A DNA stretch of 64,000 bases from Sisyra terminalis (Eukaryota > Arthropoda > Insecta > Neuroptera > Sisyridae), in assembly GCA_958496175.1 (NCBI GenBank), contig OY292280.1, positions 15,190,001 through 15,254,000 on the forward strand, read 5' to 3'. Below, piece by piece: positions 60,301-64,000 of this stretch (its first letter is position 1; every line of letters begins with the position of its first letter). A program made the translations under genes and the position numbers. Below the pieces are notes generated by a model. That model saw only the letters and a program-made list of their open reading frames with translations, made no database searches and was not told the DNA's origin.

Positions 60301-60725
60301 TCATATCAGGCTACATTTTACCAATTGAACTATTCTTCAAAGCTTAACTTCTTCTGTATCAATAAAACAATATTATTAATAAAATCAAACAAACCATCAA
60401 TAATGTATCGAGAGTTGGACTCTTGATACCTGTACCTTGATACATTGGAAAAAACGGAAGGAATTAAAATTTACTGGCTTCATGGGATCAAAGATTAACA
60501 AAAGGAAAAGTTCTTAATGGTATGAGAAACTAAAATAAACTAGCTACCTACTTATTGCTTACCGTAAATGAATAAAAAACGTCGGTTATAAAAACGTAAT
60601 AGTCCTTCAATGTTGTATTAAAATATTTTTATTCCTAGATTTAAAGATGAAACTGTTTAAGCGATATACAAAAATACAGATGCCAAATATAAACAGTCCA
60701 TCCTATCAATTCGTCATCATCCTAT

Positions 60726-61570
60726 CATGTAATTTTAGTTAAAGAGAAATAATCTAAAAATTCTTTACTAATCGAAATAATATTGGAATAGAAAACTTAT
60801 TTACGGTTTATTTCGAACATTAAACTGTAGTTGGATGCTAAATATTTATCGAAATTGTAAATTTTTTTATGAAAATACTCATTTGGAAAATGGTTCTTAT
60901 CATTCTTAGTGAAAATTGTGATTTTCACAATTCATTTTCTATTAGTAAAAACAATAAAATTACATTGAAAATACTTTAGTGGTTTATTATGAACATTATG
61001 CTATCGATTCATGTATAATTTAGTGTAAAATTTATGAAACTCGACCAAAGAATCGATTAAAATTTAACACCTACGGATAGGAATTTCAGTTGTGACATTG
61101 ACGCAATTTTCATTACCAATAAATAAAGATCAATGTTTACAAAAATATTTCATTGACTTACACTGAATGTTATTCTTATGATCCATGTAAAAATTTTTGC
61201 TCAAGTAAAAATTTTGTGTGAAAAAATCGTCGAAAAACTTTCTCATTAAGATCAGAAGCCTTATAAACGATTTTTGTGAATTTTTTTCAGTAATAATTGA
61301 ACTAAAGAGTCTTTGAAATGTTTATAATATCTTAGTTTGGTTATTTATCTATAAGTTTATGTAAAATTTTTGATAACATTAATAATTTTTATTATGAAAA
61401 AGAAATCTGAGAAAACATTCTATTGTACATGAGTCTAAGGTGTAATTTTCGTACAATATTATCCCTAAGAATATATGTACTATATGGCTATATAAATTTA
61501 TTTTATGTAAGTTTATATCTTTTTCTACCGATTCTATGTAAAAATTAGTATCAATTCAATCAATAAATCA
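60726..61570. other. Unique AT-rich interval between repeat blocks
   Basis: No gene, repeat match or RNA recognised; many Lys/Phe/Ile-type codons from AT bias only. Confidence 0.5.
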
Positions 61571-61708
61571 TTTTTTCGGTTATAAAAACGTAATAGTCCT
61601 TCAATGTTGTATTAAATTATTTCTTTCCCTAGATTTAAAGTTGATTTATAATCATTTTTCGTCAAAAATAACCAATGTTTATTTTTCACCAAAATCGTTG
61701 AATTTTCG

Positions 61709-61879
61709 ATGTGGTGTTTGTGGATGCCAATCGAAAGTATAAGTCCTCCCGTTCATGCTTTGCAAATTTTTCCACATACAACGCCCATTGAAGGTATGAA
61801 ATTGTGCATCAATTTGGAGGCAGATGAAATCATCAAACCCTTCAATATTCAAGTGCTTCTAACTTCGTCAAATAGGTAA
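61709..61879 (+). CDS. MPIE-type small ORF, copy with intact splice donor
   Basis: A 56-aa frame MWCLWMPIESISPPVHALQ with GMKLCINLEADEIIKPF; the frame overlaps AG|GTAAGG at 61874-61880. Unknown function. The alternative NRKYRS frame in this copy contains stops. Confidence 0.3.
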   Translation: MWCLWMPIESISPPVHALQIFPHTTPIEGMKLCINLEADEIIKPFNIQVLLTSSNR

Positions 61880-61884
61880 GGGAT

Positions 61885-61945
61885 GACTTTGTAGCCGGGC
61901 TGATAAGTATGTTGAGGGAACAATCTCCGGGTTCGAACCTTGAAA
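61885..61945 (+). repeat. tRNA-like A/B-box segment
   Basis: TAGCCGGGCTGAT from 61892 and GGTTCGAACCT at 61930-61940, the plus-strand counterpart of those at 33.1 and 44.8 kb. Confidence 0.5.
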
Positions 61946-62460
61946 TTGCCATATGAAGGATATCCGTAGATGGTGTCCGGTCGCTGCTTATTGCTTAAAT
62001 ACATTTCTTACAGTTGTATCTAGCTACTCGAGGACCAATCTTTAAATGGAGTCATCAAAAAATGAACAAGACCTAACATTTAATTATTTATGTCAATAGG
62101 AAATGAGGATTGTTTTCTGATAAATTTGTACAGTACCTGTAGCATTTCTTCGGACGTTTTCCAGATGATTTTCTGAAAAATAAACGATGGTACGTGCAAG
62201 TGTTTTATTCCTGTAAAAAGTTGTTATTTTCAATTCGAAAAAGTTTGCAACTACCTTTGCGCATAGACGGTATAGACCTAAAAAATAATAAGTTTCAATT
62301 TCACCAAACAATCGTTCCTATTCATAGTAGGTAAGTATTTTTCCGTTTTCATCGGAAAATGTCCAGAATTCTGCCACTCTCCGGAACGATTTACCGGACG
62401 GCTATGCTGGAACCGGAGGTTTCGAATTCGATTGGCAAATGAGCCCAATATTTTCCCTAA

Positions 62461-64000
62461 TAATATATGATACTAAATGGCTTTAAAAGTTTATTTTATA
62501 TAAGCTTATATCTTTTCCTACCGATTCTATGTATTTTATGTATTGTTCTATGTATTATATATATCACTGATCTACGGAAGAAGTTGTTTTTATATGGTAC
62601 ACCAGGACGCGACTTGGAGAGCGTTAACAGTGGATCCTTAGGCTTATTGTGTTCCTTGAGTCTTTATTTTACCTTTTGTAACCCGAACTTTTTTAGCGAC
62701 CGGCGAACAAGATACTGTTCAACTAGTTGATTACTGGGATTGGAAAATCCCAGCTCACTGAAGAAGTTACTTAGCTATCGAAATACATGGATATTACTTC
62801 AATATTATGTTTAATTTTTTTTACACAGGTATCATTGCTAATAAGAAGACAAATTTTGTATTTTTTTTAATTATTTTTTATTTAAAATATATAATAAAAC
62901 AAAATAATGTTACATATAATAAAATCTTTAATTAATTTACAAATACTAAAAATTATTATTAATTAAAATTTGTATTATTTACAAGGAACAATTGTATGAC
63001 TGATTCAGTTTCAATTGGCAAGCTTAAATTTAGGCTTAATGGTTACCTTACGTATACCCTATGAATGGTAAATGTGAAGCTTTAACTAATGCTAATTAAA
63101 TTCTCATCTGTTAATATCAATAGTACACAACTGGCGAACGCACTTGTAGCAGATCTCTTTATTGACTCATATATATATATATATATATATATTTGATTCT
63201 TATCGAATTTTTGTTATTGGAAAAGTGATCACTTTTACTGAGAATATTAACTTGATTTGTGGCTGTATTCCCAAGATAAGCATACCTTCGTGTGTACAGA
63301 AGTAGAATCCCCCTAATGGAGGGGGAGGATTTTATCAAGGTAAATTATAAAAAAGTACATACATTTGGTTTGTCACGAAAGGTTTTATATGCTTTTGGAA
63401 GGGAGGTTTAACCTTTTAGACTCCCTTTGGATCCACTACTAGCCGTGCCGATAGTATACTGTTGGCATAATAATTTAAAAAAATAGTATATTTTTTTATA
63501 TTGACTTACTTAAATTTTTAATATGTTACAATTTCATGGTTATTTCAATATAGTAGTATAATGAATATAGTTATTTCATGTATAGGAAAGCGATACAACA
63601 GTATGGTAGTTTTAAAAAAGAATATTTATAATTGTGTTTTTTTTTTTTTTTTTTTTGTTTTGTTTTGGTAGTTTTGTATTCGACTACCCTTAGTGTCTTA
63701 AATCAACTGATTTATCTTTCATGTTCATAAGATATTATATTTTAAATATCGTGTATGTACAAGCTAATGATGTCCTAATGCATAAATTATTAGATAAAGA
63801 AGATAGCATTTATTATGAACTAACGGGAATTATCAGTTAGAATTTGTATTTTTTTTAAATATCGAGAATCGCTCTAAATTAATTTCCAATTGCTTTGGGA
63901 GCTTAAAACACTCGTCAAGATAATACTTGCTTGGCTGCCAGGACATGTTAGCATTAAGTCAAGCTCAAATATAGCATATGGTTGCAAAACCAGCTATAGT
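62461..64000. other. Intergenic sequence to the window end
   Basis: No gene supported. It contains (AT)n at 63169-63192 and a poly-T tract near 63640. A segment at about 62.59-62.70 kb resembles a stretch of gamma-syntrophin intron 3 (about 51.80-51.91 kb) and may be an old repeat. Confidence 0.5.

Larger units (their letters stand above)
57785..60725. repeat. Palindromic mosaic repeat, right-hand copy
   Basis: 57.79-58.5 kb is the second-type arm in inverted orientation. After the CRE hairpin (about 58.56 kb), 58.6-60.72 kb is the main arm, near-identical in its distal part to 36.4-38.4 kb. Three tandem NRKYRS-type segments are seen in 58.7-59.5 kb. Confidence 0.88.
61570..62460. repeat. 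Outer second-type arm of the mosaic repeat, inverted
   Basis: It is the reverse complement of 32.5-33.4 kb. It includes the MPIE-type frame 61709-61879 ending at a consensus AG|GTAAGG donor, the tRNA-like A/B boxes at 61892-61940 (+), and the conserved PERFTGRLCWNRRF-type segment near 62.39 kb. Confidence 0.85.

Noticed and set aside
31100..62460. CRISPR-like or prokaryotic mobile system
   Set aside because: Repeats are long palindromes with spliceosomal-type introns and poly(A) signals; nothing prokaryotic is present.
62467..62730. 87-codon hydrophobic forward frame near 62.6 kb
   Set aside because: Its first part is an AT-driven hydrophobic run and the second part overlaps a repeat-like segment; no family or splice context.

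Overview
This is AT-rich eukaryotic nuclear DNA, almost certainly from an insect. Evidence for that: spliced genes with many 49-75 bp introns, a dysfusion/NPAS4-type bHLH-PAS gene, jockey-type retrotransposon sequence, and clear animal orthologues with poly(A) signals. The short introns and AT-richness suit a dipteran. A gall-midge-like genome is a guess only, since nothing in the window fixes the species.

Positions 1-31 kb are ordinary gene territory. They hold the 3' half of a dysfusion-like gene (344-2150, +), a 77-aa ZNF706-type small zinc-finger gene (7362-7659, -), mitochondrial ClpP (8970-10497, -), which is divergent from Transportin-1 (11311-22171, +, seven exons, 890 aa), and an intronless secreted leucine-rich-repeat gene with one in-frame stop (29662-30711, -). 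A complete gamma-syntrophin gene (50307-54759, +, eight exons, 510 aa) lies further on. I re-joined the exons of these genes by hand from GT/AG sites and reading phase.

Positions about 31.1-44.99 kb and 57.8-62.46 kb are filled by one mosaic repeat family arranged as nested palindromes. Each copy is built around a hairpin carrying TGACGTCA (CRE-like) palindromes. From this hairpin, small open frames run outward: a 44-codon hydrophobic peptide frame, 45-49-codon exon-like frames, and an 82-83-codon terminal frame with a CxxC motif that is followed 41 nt later by AATAAA. Convergent with these is a 90-105-codon frame with no start codon and intact 49-bp introns in some copies. A second side of the hairpin leads to an arm with a tRNA-like A/B-box pair. 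A 5'-truncated jockey RT with a 14-bp target-site duplication is inserted in one copy. A 742-bp tandem array sits at the centre of a roughly 7.5-kb palindrome (about 36.2-43.7 kb).

A separate 4-kb palindrome (45236-49295) has its own tRNA-like head and a cluster of three TGACGTCA sites in each arm. Intergenic stretches (2.2-7.3, 22.2-29.6, 54.8-57.8 and 62.5-64 kb) show only AT-rich sequence and simple repeats.

The most novel material is the palindromic, CRE-centred, multi-copy small-ORF system. I recognise none of its proteins.
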